64,000 bases of DNA from Bordetella genomosp. 1 (GCF_002261335.1 NZ_NEVL01000003.1:1798001-1862000); one strand, 5' to 3'. Shown: positions 36,734 through 46,381, numbered from the stretch's first letter. Program-made: numbers and translations. The notes: generated by a model not told the origin, from the sequence alone.

Positions 36734-37768
36734 ATGCACGACCCGCAGCTGTATGCCGAAGACGATCTGCTTGGCGCCGCCGCATCCCGGCTGTTCGCCG
36801 ACGCCTGCACGCCGGCCGTGCTGCGCGCCGCGCTCGCCGGCCAGCGCCCCGCGCGCGCCTGGCAGGCCTGCGCCGACAGCGGCACGGCGGACGCCCTGGT
36901 GCCGGAGTCCGCCGGCGGCGCCGGCCTGGCGCTGCGCGACCTCGCCTCCACCCTGTTGAGCGCGGGCTATCACGCCGTGCCCTATCCCATTGCGGACACG
37001 CTGTTCGCGCGCGCGTGGCTGCAGCAGGCCGGCGCCGCGCCCGTCGCCGGCAGCATCGCCATCGCCCCGTTCGGTTGCGGCCGCAACGACGGCGGCGTGG
37101 TCGGCGCCCGCGTGCCCTGGCTGCGCAGCGCCGATCATGTCCTGGCGCAACTCGGCGGCGAGGTCTGGTTGCTGCCCGCCGCGCTGGCGCACATCGAGCC
37201 GGGAGGCGCGCACGGCAGCCTCGCGGCCAGCGCGACCTGGCCCGCGGGCACGGGCACGCGCATCCAGGCCGCAGCCGGTGCCCCCGCCCTGGTCGACCTG
37301 TCGGCCTGCGCGCACGCCGCCGTCGCCGCAGGGCTGGCGCTGCGCATCCTGCACCTGAGCCTGGATCACGCCAACACGCGCCAGCAATTCGGCAAGCCGA
37401 TCGGCCGCTTCCAGGCGATCCAGCAGCAGCTGGCGGTAATGGCCGAACAGGTCTGGGCGGCGCGCGCGGCCGCCATGCTGGCCTTGCAGGAAGACACGCC
37501 CTGGCCGCGGCCCGAGGCCGCGGCGTTGGCCCGCGCCCGCACCTGCGAGGCCATCGCCCCGGTCTGCGACATCGCGCATGCGGTACACGGCGCGATCGGC
37601 GTCACGGAGGAACACGAGCTCGGCCTGTACACACGGCTGCTGCGCGACCTGCGCCTGGCCGTGGGCACGGAGTCGTTCTGGCACGCGCGCGTGGGCGCCT
37701 GGGCCATGCAGGGGCGAGCCAGCGTGCTGGATCGCGTGCGGGCCCTGTGCGGCGAGGCCATCGCCTGA
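36734..37768 (+). CDS. Acyl-CoA dehydrogenase (second of pair)
   Basis: A 344-residue partner of the preceding dehydrogenase, preceded by CAGGAG. Its N-terminal half is diverged (ALVPESAGGAGLALRDLASTLL is recognisable). The C-terminal four-helix domain is clear: LSLDHANTRQQFGKPIGRFQAIQQQLAVMA and VHGAIGVTEEHELGLYTRL. The loops that contact FAD in the middle domain are hard to recognise. Such short, diverged partners usually form heterotetramers in steroid side-chain or substituted-acid degradation; here that is inference. Confidence 0.9.
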   Translation: MHDPQLYAEDDLLGAAASRLFADACTPAVLRAALAGQRPARAWQACADSGTADALVPESAGGAGLALRDLASTLLSAGYHAVPYPIADTLFARAWLQQAGAAPVAGSIAIAPFGCGRNDGGVVGARVPWLRSADHVLAQLGGEVWLLPAALAHIEPGGAHGSLAASATWPAGTGTRIQAAAGAPALVDLSACAHAAVAAGLALRILHLSLDHANTRQQFGKPIGRFQAIQQQLAVMAEQVWAARAAAMLALQEDTPWPRPEAAALARARTCEAIAPVCDIAHAVHGAIGVTEEHELGLYTRLLRDLRLAVGTESFWHARVGAWAMQGRASVLDRVRALCGEAIA

Positions 37769-37790
37769 TGGGGCGCCCGCGGCGCGCCGG

Positions 37791-38693
37791 TCAGGCCACC
37801 GCCTGCACCGGCGCCATGCAATCGCGCAGCCGCGTCACCGCGGCGTTGGCGCCCTCGCGATGCGTGACGAGCGACAGCGCCAGCGCGCCCCGCGCCTGCG
37901 GGTCGGTCAGCGGCACGAAGACCACGTGCGGATTGGAATAGGCCCGCGCCACGCCGGGCACCAGCGCCACGCCCATGCCGCTCGCCACCAGGCTCACCAG
38001 CGTCTGCACCTGGATGGCCTCCTGCCCGATGCGCGGCGTGAAGCCCGCGCTGCGGCACAGCGCCTGCGTGACGCCGTACAGGCCCGGCACCTTGACCGGC
38101 GAATACACCACGAAGGATTCGCCGCGCGCCGACGCCAGCGGCACCGCCGCGCCCTGCGCCAGCGCGTGGCCCGCGGGCACCGCCAGGATCAGGTCGTCGC
38201 GTTCGATGGCCCAGCACGACAGCGCCGCGTCGTCGCTCACCGGCCCGCGCACCAGCGCGGCATCGATCTCGTTGCCGCGCAACATCGCCAGCAGGCCGAC
38301 CGTGCTGTCTTCACGCAACTCGAGCGCCACCTCCGGACACCGCGCGCGGAACGCCGGCAACAGACGCGGCAGCAGCATGTAGGTGGCCGACCCCACGAAG
38401 CCCAGCCTGAGCGTGCCCCACTCGCCCAGCGCCACGCGGCGCGCCGCCTGGCGGGCCTGGTCGGCATGGTAGAGCGCGCGCCGCGCATCGGCGATCAAGG
38501 CCTGTCCGGCCGCGGTCAGGGTCACGCCGCGCGCCCCGCGTTCGAGCAATTGCACGCCCACCAGATGCTCGAGCTTCTGGATCGATACCGACAGCGCCGG
38601 TTGGGCAATATGCAGCGCCTCGGCGGCGCGGCGATAGCTGCCCAGTTCGGCGATGGTCACCAACTGCCGCAGCTGACGCAAATCCATGGCCAT
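37791..38693 (-). CDS. LysR-family transcriptional regulator
   Basis: A 300-residue regulator with an N-terminal winged helix (LRQLVTIAELGSYRRAAEALHIAQPALSVSIQKLE) and a periplasmic-binding-type effector domain from about residue 92. Effector-loop segments include PAGHALAQGAAVPL and VSLVASGMGVALVPG. The ATG at 38693 has GGGA six bases upstream; an ATG two codons later is possible. It converges on the dehydrogenase pair and diverges from the Liv-type protein gene. One of the three shared promoter elements begins 11 bases from its start, which suits autoregulation and divergent activation. Confidence 0.93.
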   Translation of the reverse strand: MAMDLRQLRQLVTIAELGSYRRAAEALHIAQPALSVSIQKLEHLVGVQLLERGARGVTLTAAGQALIADARRALYHADQARQAARRVALGEWGTLRLGFVGSATYMLLPRLLPAFRARCPEVALELREDSTVGLLAMLRGNEIDAALVRGPVSDDAALSCWAIERDDLILAVPAGHALAQGAAVPLASARGESFVVYSPVKVPGLYGVTQALCRSAGFTPRIGQEAIQVQTLVSLVASGMGVALVPGVARAYSNPHVVFVPLTDPQARGALALSLVTHREGANAAVTRLRDCMAPVQAVA

Positions 38694-38703
38694 ATCAATT
38701 CCC

Positions 38704-38757
38704 GTATCACGCAATACGAAAGCCATATTAGACGGTACGCGGACCCGCCGTTAGCAT
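38704..38757 (+). promoter_or_regulatory. LysR-regulon promoter B (Liv-type binding protein operon)
   Basis: Inverted repeat GTAT-N6-ATAC (38704-38717), then TATTAGAC with TTAGAC starting 24 bases after the first G. Candidate -35 TAGACG (38729-38734), 17-base spacer, -10 TAGCAT (38752-38757). Spacing and hexamers are identical to promoter C. The box centre is about 53 bases before the expected transcription start. Confidence 0.8.
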
Positions 38758-38920
38758 CGGCCACGTCCACCCACCCGGCGCCGCCGGGCAGCCACAGGAG
38801 ACCACCGCCGCCATCCCGCCATTCCCGCGCAACCTCTTGCCGCACCGGCGCCCGTGCGCCGCCATCCATACCTATACACAGCATTCCGATCAGGCCGCCA
38901 GACGGCCGGGGGAGACACAG

Positions 38921-40180
38921 ATGGGCAAGCAACACCGACGCGTCGTTTTCCGTTCGATCACCGTACCTTTTGCCACCCGCCTCGGCGCGCTGCTGGCCGG
39001 ACTCGCGCTCGCCGCGCCGCTCGCGGCGCAACCCGCCGGCGACGTGGTGCGCATCGGCGTCTCGAACGACCGCAGCGGCATCTATTCCGATCTCGGCGGC
39101 CTGGGCTCCGAGATCGCCACGCGGCTGGCCGTGAAGGATTTCGGCGGCCAGGTGCTGGGCAAGCGCATCGAGGTGATCGGCGCCGACACGCAGAACAAGG
39201 CCGACGTGGCTTCCGCCGTGGTGCGGCGCTGGTTCGACACGCAGAACCTGGTCGCGGTGGTGGACGGCGGCGCGAGCTCGACGGGCCTGGCCGCCGCCAA
39301 CGTGGCGAAAGAGAAGAAGGGCGTGGCGCTCATCAGCGGCGGCTTCGCCAGCGACTTCAGCGGCAAGCAGTGCTCCACCATCAGCACGCAATGGGCCCCC
39401 GACACCTACGCGCTCGCCAACGCGGTGGTGCGCGGCGTGGTCGACCAGGGCGGCAAGAACTGGTACTTCATCACCACCGACTATGTCTTCGGCAAGTCGC
39501 TCGAGGCCAATGCCAGCCGCTTCGTCGAGCAGGCCGGCGGCAAGGTGCTGGGCAGCGCGCGCCATCCGCTGGGCGCCACCGATTTCGCCTCGTTCATCCT
39601 GCAGGCGCAGTCGTCGCAGGCCCAGGTGGTGGGGCTGGCGAGCGCCGGCGGCGACCTGGTCAACCTGATCAAGCAGGCGCAGGAGTTCGGCATGACCGGC
39701 AAGCAGCAGCGCATGCTCACCTTCCTCACCTTCATCAACGACATCGCGGCGATGGGCCTGCCCGTGGCGCAGGGGCTCACCTTCCCCACCGGCTTCTACT
39801 GGGATGCCGACGACGACACGCGCGCCTGGACCAAACGCTGGCAGCAGGAGACCGGCTTCACCCGCGCGCCCTCCATCGTGCAGGCGCTCAGCTACGTGTC
39901 CACCACGCACTATCTGCAGGCCGTGCAGGCCGCCGGCACCTTCGACGCCGAGGCGGTCAACCGCAAGATGCGCGAACTGCCGGTGACGACCCGGCTCATC
40001 AAGAACGCGCGCGTGCGGCCCGAGGATGGCCGGGTCATCATGGACCTGTATCTGGTCGAAGTGAAAAAGCCGGCCGAGTCCAAGTATCCCAGCGACTTCT
40101 ATCGTATTCTGTCCAGCGTGCCCGGAGACAAGGTGTTCGTTTCGCTGGCCGACTCCGAATGCCCGCTGGTGCGCAAGTGA
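38921..40180 (+). CDS. Liv-type ABC substrate-binding protein (Peripla_BP_6)
   Basis: A 419-residue periplasmic binding protein of the branched-chain amino-acid/amide class. Signal peptide to about residue 38 (ALAAPLAAQPA), mature start GDVVRIGVSNDRSGIYSDLGG, then VKDFGGQVLGKRIEVIGADTQNKAD. The ATG at 38921 has a GGGGGAGA ribosome binding site. No LivH/M/G/F genes follow; it is co-transcribed with an alcohol dehydrogenase, so it must share membrane subunits encoded elsewhere. Relatives often bind aromatic or short-chain acids. It is first after promoter B. Confidence 0.92.
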   Translation: MGKQHRRVVFRSITVPFATRLGALLAGLALAAPLAAQPAGDVVRIGVSNDRSGIYSDLGGLGSEIATRLAVKDFGGQVLGKRIEVIGADTQNKADVASAVVRRWFDTQNLVAVVDGGASSTGLAAANVAKEKKGVALISGGFASDFSGKQCSTISTQWAPDTYALANAVVRGVVDQGGKNWYFITTDYVFGKSLEANASRFVEQAGGKVLGSARHPLGATDFASFILQAQSSQAQVVGLASAGGDLVNLIKQAQEFGMTGKQQRMLTFLTFINDIAAMGLPVAQGLTFPTGFYWDADDDTRAWTKRWQQETGFTRAPSIVQALSYVSTTHYLQAVQAAGTFDAEAVNRKMRELPVTTRLIKNARVRPEDGRVIMDLYLVEVKKPAESKYPSDFYRILSSVPGDKVFVSLADSECPLVRK

Positions 40181-40209
40181 ATTCCAAAAGAAAAACGGAG
40201 GAGCAAGAC

Positions 40210-41268
40210 ATGAAATGCTATTGCGTGGTCGACTTCCACCAACCGCTGCAGCGGATGGAACAGCCCTTGCCCCGGGTCGAGGGCGCGCAGGTGCTGGTGC
40301 AGGTCCGCGCCGCCGGCGTCTGCCATAGCGACATCCATCTCTGGGAGGGCGGCTACGACCTCGGCCAGGGCAAGCGCCTGTCGCTGAAGGACCGCGGCGT
40401 CGTGCTGCCGCTCACCCTGGGCCACGAAACCGTCGGCACCGCCACGGAGATCGGCCCCGACGCCGGCACCATCCGGCAGGGCCGCAACTACCTGGTCTAC
40501 CCCTGGATCGGCTGCAACGCCTGCCCCGCCTGCCAGGCCGGCAACGAAAACCACTGCACCGCGCCGCGCTATCTCGGCGTGTATCGCCCGGGCGGCTACG
40601 CCGACTATCTGCTGGTGCCCGATGCGCGCTATCTGATCGACATCGGCGATCTCGACCCCGCCACCATCGCGCCCTATGCCTGCTCCGGCCTCACCACCTA
40701 TTCCGCGCTGCGCAAGATCGGCGAGGCCACGTTGCGCGACCATCCCATCGTGATCTTCGGCGCGGGCGGCCTCGGCCTGATGGCGGTGGAGATCCTGCGC
40801 GCGCTCGGCGGCAAGGGCGCGATCGTGGTCGACATCGATCCGGCCAAGCGCGAGGCCGCGCTCAAGGCCGGCGCGATCGCCGCGATCGACGGCGCGGCGC
40901 CCGACGCGGCGCAGCAGATCATCCAGGCCGCCGGCGGCAAGCCGCTGCAGGCCGCGATCGATCTGGTCGGGGCCCCGGCCACCACCGGCACCGCGTTCGA
41001 CACGCTGATCAAGGGCGGCAAGCTCGTCATCGTGGGCCTGTTCGGCGGCGGCGCCACCTGGCCGCTCGCGCTCATCCCCATGAAGGCCATCTCCATCATC
41101 GGCAGCTATGTGGGCAATCTGCAGGAGCTGCGCGAGCTGATGGCGCTGGTGCGCGAGGGCAAGGTCAAGCCGATTCCGGTGCACCGCTATCCGCTCGACG
41201 AGGCCGACAGCGTGCTGGCGTCGCTCGTGGCCGGCAAGGTGGTCGGCCGCGCGGTCCTCACCACCTGA
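40210..41268 (+). CDS. Zinc-dependent alcohol dehydrogenase
   Basis: A 352-residue medium-chain dehydrogenase. Catalytic zinc ligands: Cys in AAGVCHSDIHLW and His in LGHETVG. The structural-zinc lobe has four Cys in WIGCNACPACQAG...HC. The Rossmann loop is IFGAGGLGLMAVEIL, and the acidic VVDIDPAKRE favours NAD over NADP. GGAGGAG precedes the ATG. It lies 29 bases after the Liv-type protein gene, and a strong terminator follows. Substrate unknown; the context suggests an alcohol or hydroxy-acid intermediate of the same pathway. Confidence 0.93.
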   Translation: MKCYCVVDFHQPLQRMEQPLPRVEGAQVLVQVRAAGVCHSDIHLWEGGYDLGQGKRLSLKDRGVVLPLTLGHETVGTATEIGPDAGTIRQGRNYLVYPWIGCNACPACQAGNENHCTAPRYLGVYRPGGYADYLLVPDARYLIDIGDLDPATIAPYACSGLTTYSALRKIGEATLRDHPIVIFGAGGLGLMAVEILRALGGKGAIVVDIDPAKREAALKAGAIAAIDGAAPDAAQQIIQAAGGKPLQAAIDLVGAPATTGTAFDTLIKGGKLVIVGLFGGGATWPLALIPMKAISIIGSYVGNLQELRELMALVREGKVKPIPVHRYPLDEADSVLASLVAGKVVGRAVLTT

Positions 41269-41292
41269 TCCTGCACGGCCCCGCGGCCACCG

Positions 41293-41316
41293 AGCCCGCG
41301 CCACCCGGCGCGGGCT
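41293..41316 (+). terminator. Intrinsic terminator after alcohol dehydrogenase
   Basis: Ten-base perfect stem AGCCCGCGCC/GGCGCGGGCT with an ACCC loop, followed by TTTCTTTT. It ends the promoter-B operon cleanly before the sugar transporter genes. Confidence 0.9.
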
Positions 41317-41476
41317 TTTCTTTTGCGCGGCGGCAAACACAACGGCCGTCCTATAACCCGCGCCCCGCAATTGCCAGCGCTGTCAGGTTTGCAGAGACTG
41401 CCTTTCACCGGCATCCGCCGGACAAGAACAACGAGCCGCCACGGCCTGCCGGCCCGCGCGGCAACAGGAGACGACC

Positions 41477-42493
41477 ATGCCCCCCATCCTGCGCCAACTG
41501 CTGGCCTGCGCCATCGCGCTGCCCGCCATCCTGTCCGCCGGCCAGGCCGCCCACGCCAGCAAGCAGGCGCCGGTGATCGGGTTCTCGATCGACGACCTCC
41601 GCGTCGAGCGCTGGACCCGCGACCGCGACTACTTCGTGGCGGCGGCAAAGCAGCTGGGCGCCAAGGTCAACGTGCAGTCGGCCAACGCCAGCGAGTCGCG
41701 CCAGATCGCCCAGATCGAAAACCTGATCGCGCAGGGCGTCGATGCGCTCGTGATCGTGCCGTTCAACTCCAAGGTGCTGGGCAACGTGATCGCCAAGGCG
41801 CACCGCGCCGGCATCAAGGTCGTCGCCTACGACCGCCTGATCCTCGACGCCCCGCTCGACGGCTATGTGCTGTACGACGCCGTCAAGATCGGCGAATTGC
41901 AGGCGCAGGCCCTGGTCGACGTCGTGCCCAAGGGCCATTACTTCCTGCTCGGCGGCGCGCCCACCGACAACAACTCCCGGCTGCTGCACGAAGGCCAGAT
42001 GAAGGTGCTCAAGCCGCTGGTCGACAAGGGCGACATCCGCATCGTGGGCGACCAATGGACGCCCGAGTGGGATCCGTCCAAGGCCCAGACCATCGTCGAA
42101 AACGCGCTCAATGCGCACGACAACGACATCCAGGCCATCGTCGCCGCCAACGACGGCACCGCGGGCGGCGCGATCCAGGCGCTGGCGAGCCAAAAGCTCG
42201 CGGGCAAGGTGGCGGTGTCGGGCCAGGATGCCGACCTCGCCGCCGTGCGCCGCATCTCGGCCGGCACGCAGACCATGACGATCTACAAGTCGCTCAAGAC
42301 GCTCGCCGGCGCGGCGGCGAAGATGGCGGTCGACCTGGTGCAGGGCCGGCAGCCGGCCTTCAACACCCGGCTCGACAACGGCAAGGGCGAGGTCGAGTCG
42401 ATCATGCTCACGCCGGTGCAGATCAACCGCGAAAACATCGACCTGCTCGTGAAGGAGGGCTTCTTCACGGCCGGGCAGATCCAGGGCAAATGA
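41477..42493 (+). CDS. xylF: Xylose-type ABC sugar-binding protein
   Basis: A 338-residue periplasmic protein with a signal ending AAHAS. The mature part begins [23 protein letters not shown], as XylF does, with the sugar-stacking and hydrogen-bonding residues of that family (Trp and Arg-Asp-Arg-Asp). [33 protein letters not shown] and [14 protein letters not shown] also match. The ligand is D-xylose or a similar pentose or uronate; XylA and XylB are not present here. The stop overlaps the ATPase start. Confidence 0.9.
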   Translation: MPPILRQLLACAIALPAILSAGQAAHASKQAPVIGFSIDDLRVERWTRDRDYFVAAAKQLGAKVNVQSANASESRQIAQIENLIAQGVDALVIVPFNSKVLGNVIAKAHRAGIKVVAYDRLILDAPLDGYVLYDAVKIGELQAQALVDVVPKGHYFLLGGAPTDNNSRLLHEGQMKVLKPLVDKGDIRIVGDQWTPEWDPSKAQTIVENALNAHDNDIQAIVAANDGTAGGAIQALASQKLAGKVAVSGQDADLAAVRRISAGTQTMTIYKSLKTLAGAAAKMAVDLVQGRQPAFNTRLDNGKGEVESIMLTPVQINRENIDLLVKEGFFTAGQIQGK

Positions 42494-44046
42494 TCGTGAG
42501 CCAGGGTATGCAGGCCCACGCGCGGCCGCTCTTCGAGATGCATGACATCGTCAAGGCATTCTCCGGCGTGCGCGCGCTGTCGGGCGTCAGCCTGAGCGTG
42601 CGGCCCGGCGAATGCCTGGGCCTGTGCGGCGAAAACGGCGCGGGCAAGTCCACGCTGATGAAGGTGCTCTCCGGGGTCTATCCGCACGGCAGCTACGAGG
42701 GCACCATCCTCTGGGAAGGGCGCGAGCTGCACGCGCGCTCGCCCCGCGACAGCGAACGCGCCGGCATCGTGATCCTGCACCAGGAGCTGATGCTGGTGCA
42801 GCAGCTGAGCGTCACCGAAAACATCTTCCTCGGCAACGAGCTGCGCCTGTCCGGCGGCCGCATGGACTACCCCGCCATGCACCGGCACGCGGCCGAGCTG
42901 CTGGCGCGGCTCAAGCTCACCGATGTCAACGTGGCCGCGCCGGTCATGAACTACGGCAATGGCCACCAGCAGCTGTTCGAGATCGCCAAGGCGCTCAACA
43001 AACGGGCCCGCCTGCTGATCTTCGACGAGCCCACCTCCTCGCTCAGCGCCAAGGAGATCGACGTGCTGCTGTCCATCATCCACGACCTCACGCGCGCCGG
43101 CGTCGCCTGTATCTACATCTCGCACAAGCTCGACGAGGTCAAGCGCGTGTGCGACACCATCACCGTGATCCGCGACGGCCAGCTGATCGCCACCCGGCCG
43201 GCGGCCGAGCTCGACGAAAACGGCATCATCGGGCTGATGGTGGGCCGCGCGCTCGAGTCGCGCTTTCCGCGCACCGAACGCGCGCCGGGCGCCGTCGTGC
43301 TCGAGGCGCGCGGCGTGAGCTGCTGGGACGTCACCAATCCGCAGCGCAAGCGGGTCGACGACGTCGGGCTGCAGGTCCGGGCCGGCGAGATCCTCGGCAT
43401 CGCCGGCCTGGTCGGCGCGGGCCGCACCGAGCTCGTCTCCGCGATCTACGGCGCCTATGCCGGCCGCAGCGTCGCCCGCGTCCTGGTCGACGGCGAGCCG
43501 GTGCGCATCGGCTCGCCCGCCGACGCCATCGCGCACGGCATCTGTCTCGTGCCCGAAGACCGCAAGCGCCACGGCATCGTGCCGCTCATGAGCGTGGCCG
43601 CGAACATCACGCTCGCCAGCCTCGACGACTACGCCGGCCCGCTGCGCATCGATGGCGACGCCGAGCTGGCCGCGGTGCGGCGCGAGATCGCGCGGCTGCG
43701 CATCAAGACGGCCAGCCCCGCGCTGCCGGTCGCCGGCCTGTCCGGCGGCAACCAGCAGAAGGTGGTGCTGGCCAAGATGGCGCTCGAACGGCCGCGCGTG
43801 CTGATCCTCGACGAACCCACGCGCGGCGTCGACATCGGCGCCAAGTACGACATCTACAAGATGATCTTCGACCTGGCCGATGCCGGCGTCGCCATCGTGA
43901 TGGTGTCGTCCGAGCTGCCCGAGATCCTCGGCATGAGCGACCGGGTGCTGGTCATGAACGCCGGCCGCCTCACCGGCGACTTCCCCATCCAGGGCCTCAC
44001 CCAGGAACGCGTGCTGGCCAGCGCCCTGCTCTCCGACTCGCAGTGA
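42490..44046 (+). CDS. xylG: Sugar ABC transporter ATPase, tandem domains (XylG type)
   Basis: A 518-residue ATPase with two fused nucleotide-binding domains, each of about 250 residues. The first has Walker [10 protein letters not shown], a degenerate signature [16 protein letters not shown] and Walker [13 protein letters not shown]. The second has a degenerate Walker [10 protein letters not shown], signature [14 protein letters not shown] and Walker [13 protein letters not shown]. This asymmetry is normal for the CUT2 family. The ATG at 42490 overlaps the xylF stop as ATGA; a Met seven codons later is an alternative. Confidence 0.93.
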   Translation: MIVSQGMQAHARPLFEMHDIVKAFSGVRALSGVSLSVRPGECLGLCGENGAGKSTLMKVLSGVYPHGSYEGTILWEGRELHARSPRDSERAGIVILHQELMLVQQLSVTENIFLGNELRLSGGRMDYPAMHRHAAELLARLKLTDVNVAAPVMNYGNGHQQLFEIAKALNKRARLLIFDEPTSSLSAKEIDVLLSIIHDLTRAGVACIYISHKLDEVKRVCDTITVIRDGQLIATRPAAELDENGIIGLMVGRALESRFPRTERAPGAVVLEARGVSCWDVTNPQRKRVDDVGLQVRAGEILGIAGLVGAGRTELVSAIYGAYAGRSVARVLVDGEPVRIGSPADAIAHGICLVPEDRKRHGIVPLMSVAANITLASLDDYAGPLRIDGDAELAAVRREIARLRIKTASPALPVAGLSGGNQQKVVLAKMALERPRVLILDEPTRGVDIGAKYDIYKMIFDLADAGVAIVMVSSELPEILGMSDRVLVMNAGRLTGDFPIQGLTQERVLASALLSDSQ

Positions 44047-44060
44047 ACGCCCGGAATCCC

Positions 44061-45245
44061 ATGTCCCAGACGCCCGCTCCCTCCGCCGATTCCCCGCCAC
44101 GCCGCCCCCGCCCGCCGCTGCGGCAGGTGTTCGCTCGCCACAAGCTGCTCGGCATGCTGCTCGCGCTGGCGCTCATCTGGCTGTTCTTCTGGCCCCAGAC
44201 CGACGGCAGCTTCGTGCGGCCCAACAGCATCTCCAACCTGCTGCTGCAGACCTCCGTCACCGGCATGCTGGCCTGCGGCATGGTGCTGGTCATCATCGCC
44301 GGCGAGATCGACCTGTCGGTGGGCTCGCTGCTGGGCCTGCTCGGCGGGGTGGCCGCGCTCCTGACCGTCAACCACGGCTGGAACACCTGGCTGGCGGTCG
44401 CCGTCGTGCTGCTGCTGGGCGCCGCCTTCGGCCTGGTCAACGGCTACCTCACCACGCGGCTGCGCGTGCCGTCCTTCATCGTAGGGCTGGGCGGCATGCT
44501 GGCCTATCGCGGCCTGCTCCAGCTCAGCACCGACAGCGTCACGATCGCGCCCGTGCCCGACGACCTCGGCGCCATCGCCCAGGCCTTCGTGCCGCCGGGG
44601 CTGTCGTGGGCGATCGTGGTGCTGATCATCGCGCTGGCCTGCGGCCTGACGCTCGCACGCAGGCGCCGCCACCGCCAGCTCGGGCTCGATCGCATCCCGG
44701 CGTGGCTCGACACCCTGCGGGTGAGCGCCATCGCGGCCGCGGCCATCGGCTTCGTGCTGGTGCTCAACCAGGCCCACGGCGTGCCGCTGCCGGTGCTGAT
44801 CCTGCTCGCGCTGCTGGGCGTGTTCACCTGGATCACCACCCAGACCGTCTTCGGCCGGCACGTCTACGCGGTCGGCGGCAACGTCGAGGCCAGCCGGCTG
44901 TCGGGCGTGAACGTCCGGCGGGTCAAGCTGCTGGTGTTCATGCTGATGGGCCTGATGTGCGCCTTCGCCGGCGTGGTCAACACGGCCCGGCTGGCGGCGG
45001 GCTCCCCGTCCGCCGGCGTCGGCAGCGAGCTCGACGCGATCGCCGCCTGCTTCATCGGCGGCACCTCGATGCGGGGCGGCTCCGGCACGGTCTACGGCGC
45101 CATGATCGGCGCGCTGGTCATGGCCAGTCTCGACAACGGCATGCAGCAGATGAACGTCGACACCTCCTGGCAGATGATCGTCAAGGGCACCGTGCTGGTG
45201 CTCGCCGTCTGGATCGACGTCGCGACCGGAGCCGAGCGTGCCTGA
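44061..45245 (+). CDS. xylH: Sugar ABC transporter permease (XylH type)
   Basis: A 394-residue permease with about ten hydrophobic segments after a Pro/Arg-rich cytoplasmic N-terminus. GMVLVIIAGEIDLSVGSLLGLLGG and FGRHVYAVGGNVEASRLSGV, then SELDAIAACFIGGTSMRGG, are diagnostic of the RbsC/XylH family. The ATG at 44061 follows GGAA; a GTG at 44043 that overlaps the ATPase stop is an alternative. The operon continues 99 bases on with an epimerase-family gene. Confidence 0.92.
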   Translation: MSQTPAPSADSPPRRPRPPLRQVFARHKLLGMLLALALIWLFFWPQTDGSFVRPNSISNLLLQTSVTGMLACGMVLVIIAGEIDLSVGSLLGLLGGVAALLTVNHGWNTWLAVAVVLLLGAAFGLVNGYLTTRLRVPSFIVGLGGMLAYRGLLQLSTDSVTIAPVPDDLGAIAQAFVPPGLSWAIVVLIIALACGLTLARRRRHRQLGLDRIPAWLDTLRVSAIAAAAIGFVLVLNQAHGVPLPVLILLALLGVFTWITTQTVFGRHVYAVGGNVEASRLSGVNVRRVKLLVFMLMGLMCAFAGVVNTARLAAGSPSAGVGSELDAIAACFIGGTSMRGGSGTVYGAMIGALVMASLDNGMQQMNVDTSWQMIVKGTVLVLAVWIDVATGAERA

Positions 45246-45344
45246 GCGCGCCTGCTGCCCCTCTTGCGCCATCCCGGGCGGGCGCGCCCGCCGCCGCGGG
45301 GCGCTCGTCCGCATGCCCGCCTTCATCCCGAACCGGAGCCTTCC

Positions 45345-46256
45345 ATGACCTCTCCCCTGCTGCCCGCCCACGTGGCCGTCACGGGCGCCGCCGGCCAGAT
45401 CGGCCGCAAGGTGGTCGACATCCTGGCGCGTCAGCCCTGGTGCCGGCACATCACCGCGCTCGACCAGCGCGCCCATGCCGCCGACTTCGGCCCGGCGCTG
45501 CGCGGACGCCTCACCGTCGTCACCGCCGACCTGCAGCGCGCCGATCCGGCCTGGACGTGCCGCTTCGACGGCGTCGACGCGGTGGTGCACCTGGCCAATC
45601 GGCATTCCACGCCCGACGCGAGCTGGCAGGACGCGCTGGGCTCCTACGACATGACGCTGAACGTCCTGACCGCCGCCGCCACGCATGGCGCGCAACGCCT
45701 GTTCTTCGCCTCTTCCAACCACGCGATGGGCGGCTACAAGGATCCGCCGCTGTCCGGTCTGATGGGCCCCGGCCGGCTCACGCCCGACCTCGAACCCGCG
45801 CCCGGCACGCGCTGGTTCGACGGCGAACGCAACGCCGACTCGCTCGCCTACGGCACCGCCAAGGTGCTGGGCGAGCGCCTGTGCCGGGCCTATTCGGCGA
45901 TCACGCAGGGCAGGCTGGCCACGGTGATCGCGCGCATCGGCTGGATCCTGCCGGGCGACAACGATCCGCGCGCCATCACCTACTCCGGCGTGGCGTTCCC
46001 GCAGGCCCCCGCGCCCGGGCAGTTCGACGAACCGGCGCGCCAGGCCCTGGCATGGTTCCGCAGCATGTGGCTGTCCAACGCCGATCTCGAGCGGCTGCTC
46101 CTCGCCGCGCTCACGGCGGATGCCGCGCCCTGGCCCGGCGCCACCGTCACGGTCAACGGCGTGTCGGCCAACCGCGGCAGCGTCTGGGACGTCCAGGCCG
46201 GGCGCGACCGCCTCGGCTACGATCCGCACGACGACGTGCAGCGCCATCTGTGCTGA
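45345..46256 (+). CDS. NAD-dependent epimerase/dehydratase, uronate-dehydrogenase-like
   Basis: A 303-residue extended short-chain dehydrogenase. Nucleotide loop TGAAGQIG near residue 13, acidic residue in ALDQRAHAADF, catalytic FFASSNHAMGGY (Ser) and YGTAK (Tyr, Lys). The SSNH-x2-G-x-Y pattern is characteristic of uronate dehydrogenases that oxidise glucuronate or galacturonate to the aldarolactone. ATG at 45345 has CCGGAG upstream. With the XylFGH-type importer it suggests import and oxidation of a sugar or sugar acid; no further sugar-acid enzymes are present in the window. Confidence 0.88.
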   Translation: MTSPLLPAHVAVTGAAGQIGRKVVDILARQPWCRHITALDQRAHAADFGPALRGRLTVVTADLQRADPAWTCRFDGVDAVVHLANRHSTPDASWQDALGSYDMTLNVLTAAATHGAQRLFFASSNHAMGGYKDPPLSGLMGPGRLTPDLEPAPGTRWFDGERNADSLAYGTAKVLGERLCRAYSAITQGRLATVIARIGWILPGDNDPRAITYSGVAFPQAPAPGQFDEPARQALAWFRSMWLSNADLERLLLAALTADAAPWPGATVTVNGVSANRGSVWDVQAGRDRLGYDPHDDVQRHLC

Positions 46257-46299
46257 GCCCGGCGCGGCGCCGGCCGAGGCGCGCGGCCGGCCCGGGCTC
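46255..46299 (+). terminator. Hairpin after epimerase gene
   Basis: Outer stem GAGCCCGG/CCGGGCTC with an inner CCGGCC/GGCCGG, starting within the stop codon. It lacks a T tract. It separates the sugar operon from promoter C, which begins 21 bases later. Confidence 0.45.
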
Positions 46300-46320
46300 G
46301 CAGTGCAGCATAGGAATGCG

Positions 46321-46374
46321 GTATCGCGCCATACCAAACCCCTATTAGACGCCCGCGGCCACGCTCTTTAGCAT
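46321..46374 (+). promoter_or_regulatory. LysR-regulon promoter C (CoA-transferase operon)
   Basis: Inverted repeat GTAT-N6-ATAC (46321-46334), TATTAGAC with TTAGAC 24 bases after the first G, -35 TAGACG (46346-46351), 17-base spacer, -10 TAGCAT (46369-46374). The layout is the same as promoter B down to the spacing. The -10 covers the ATG at 46373, so translation must start downstream of it. Confidence 0.8.
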
Positions 46375-46381
46375 GGCCCGC

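Noticed and set aside
43854..46337. An 827-codon minus-strand open frame
   Set aside because: Antisense to xylH and the epimerase gene, which have intact motifs.
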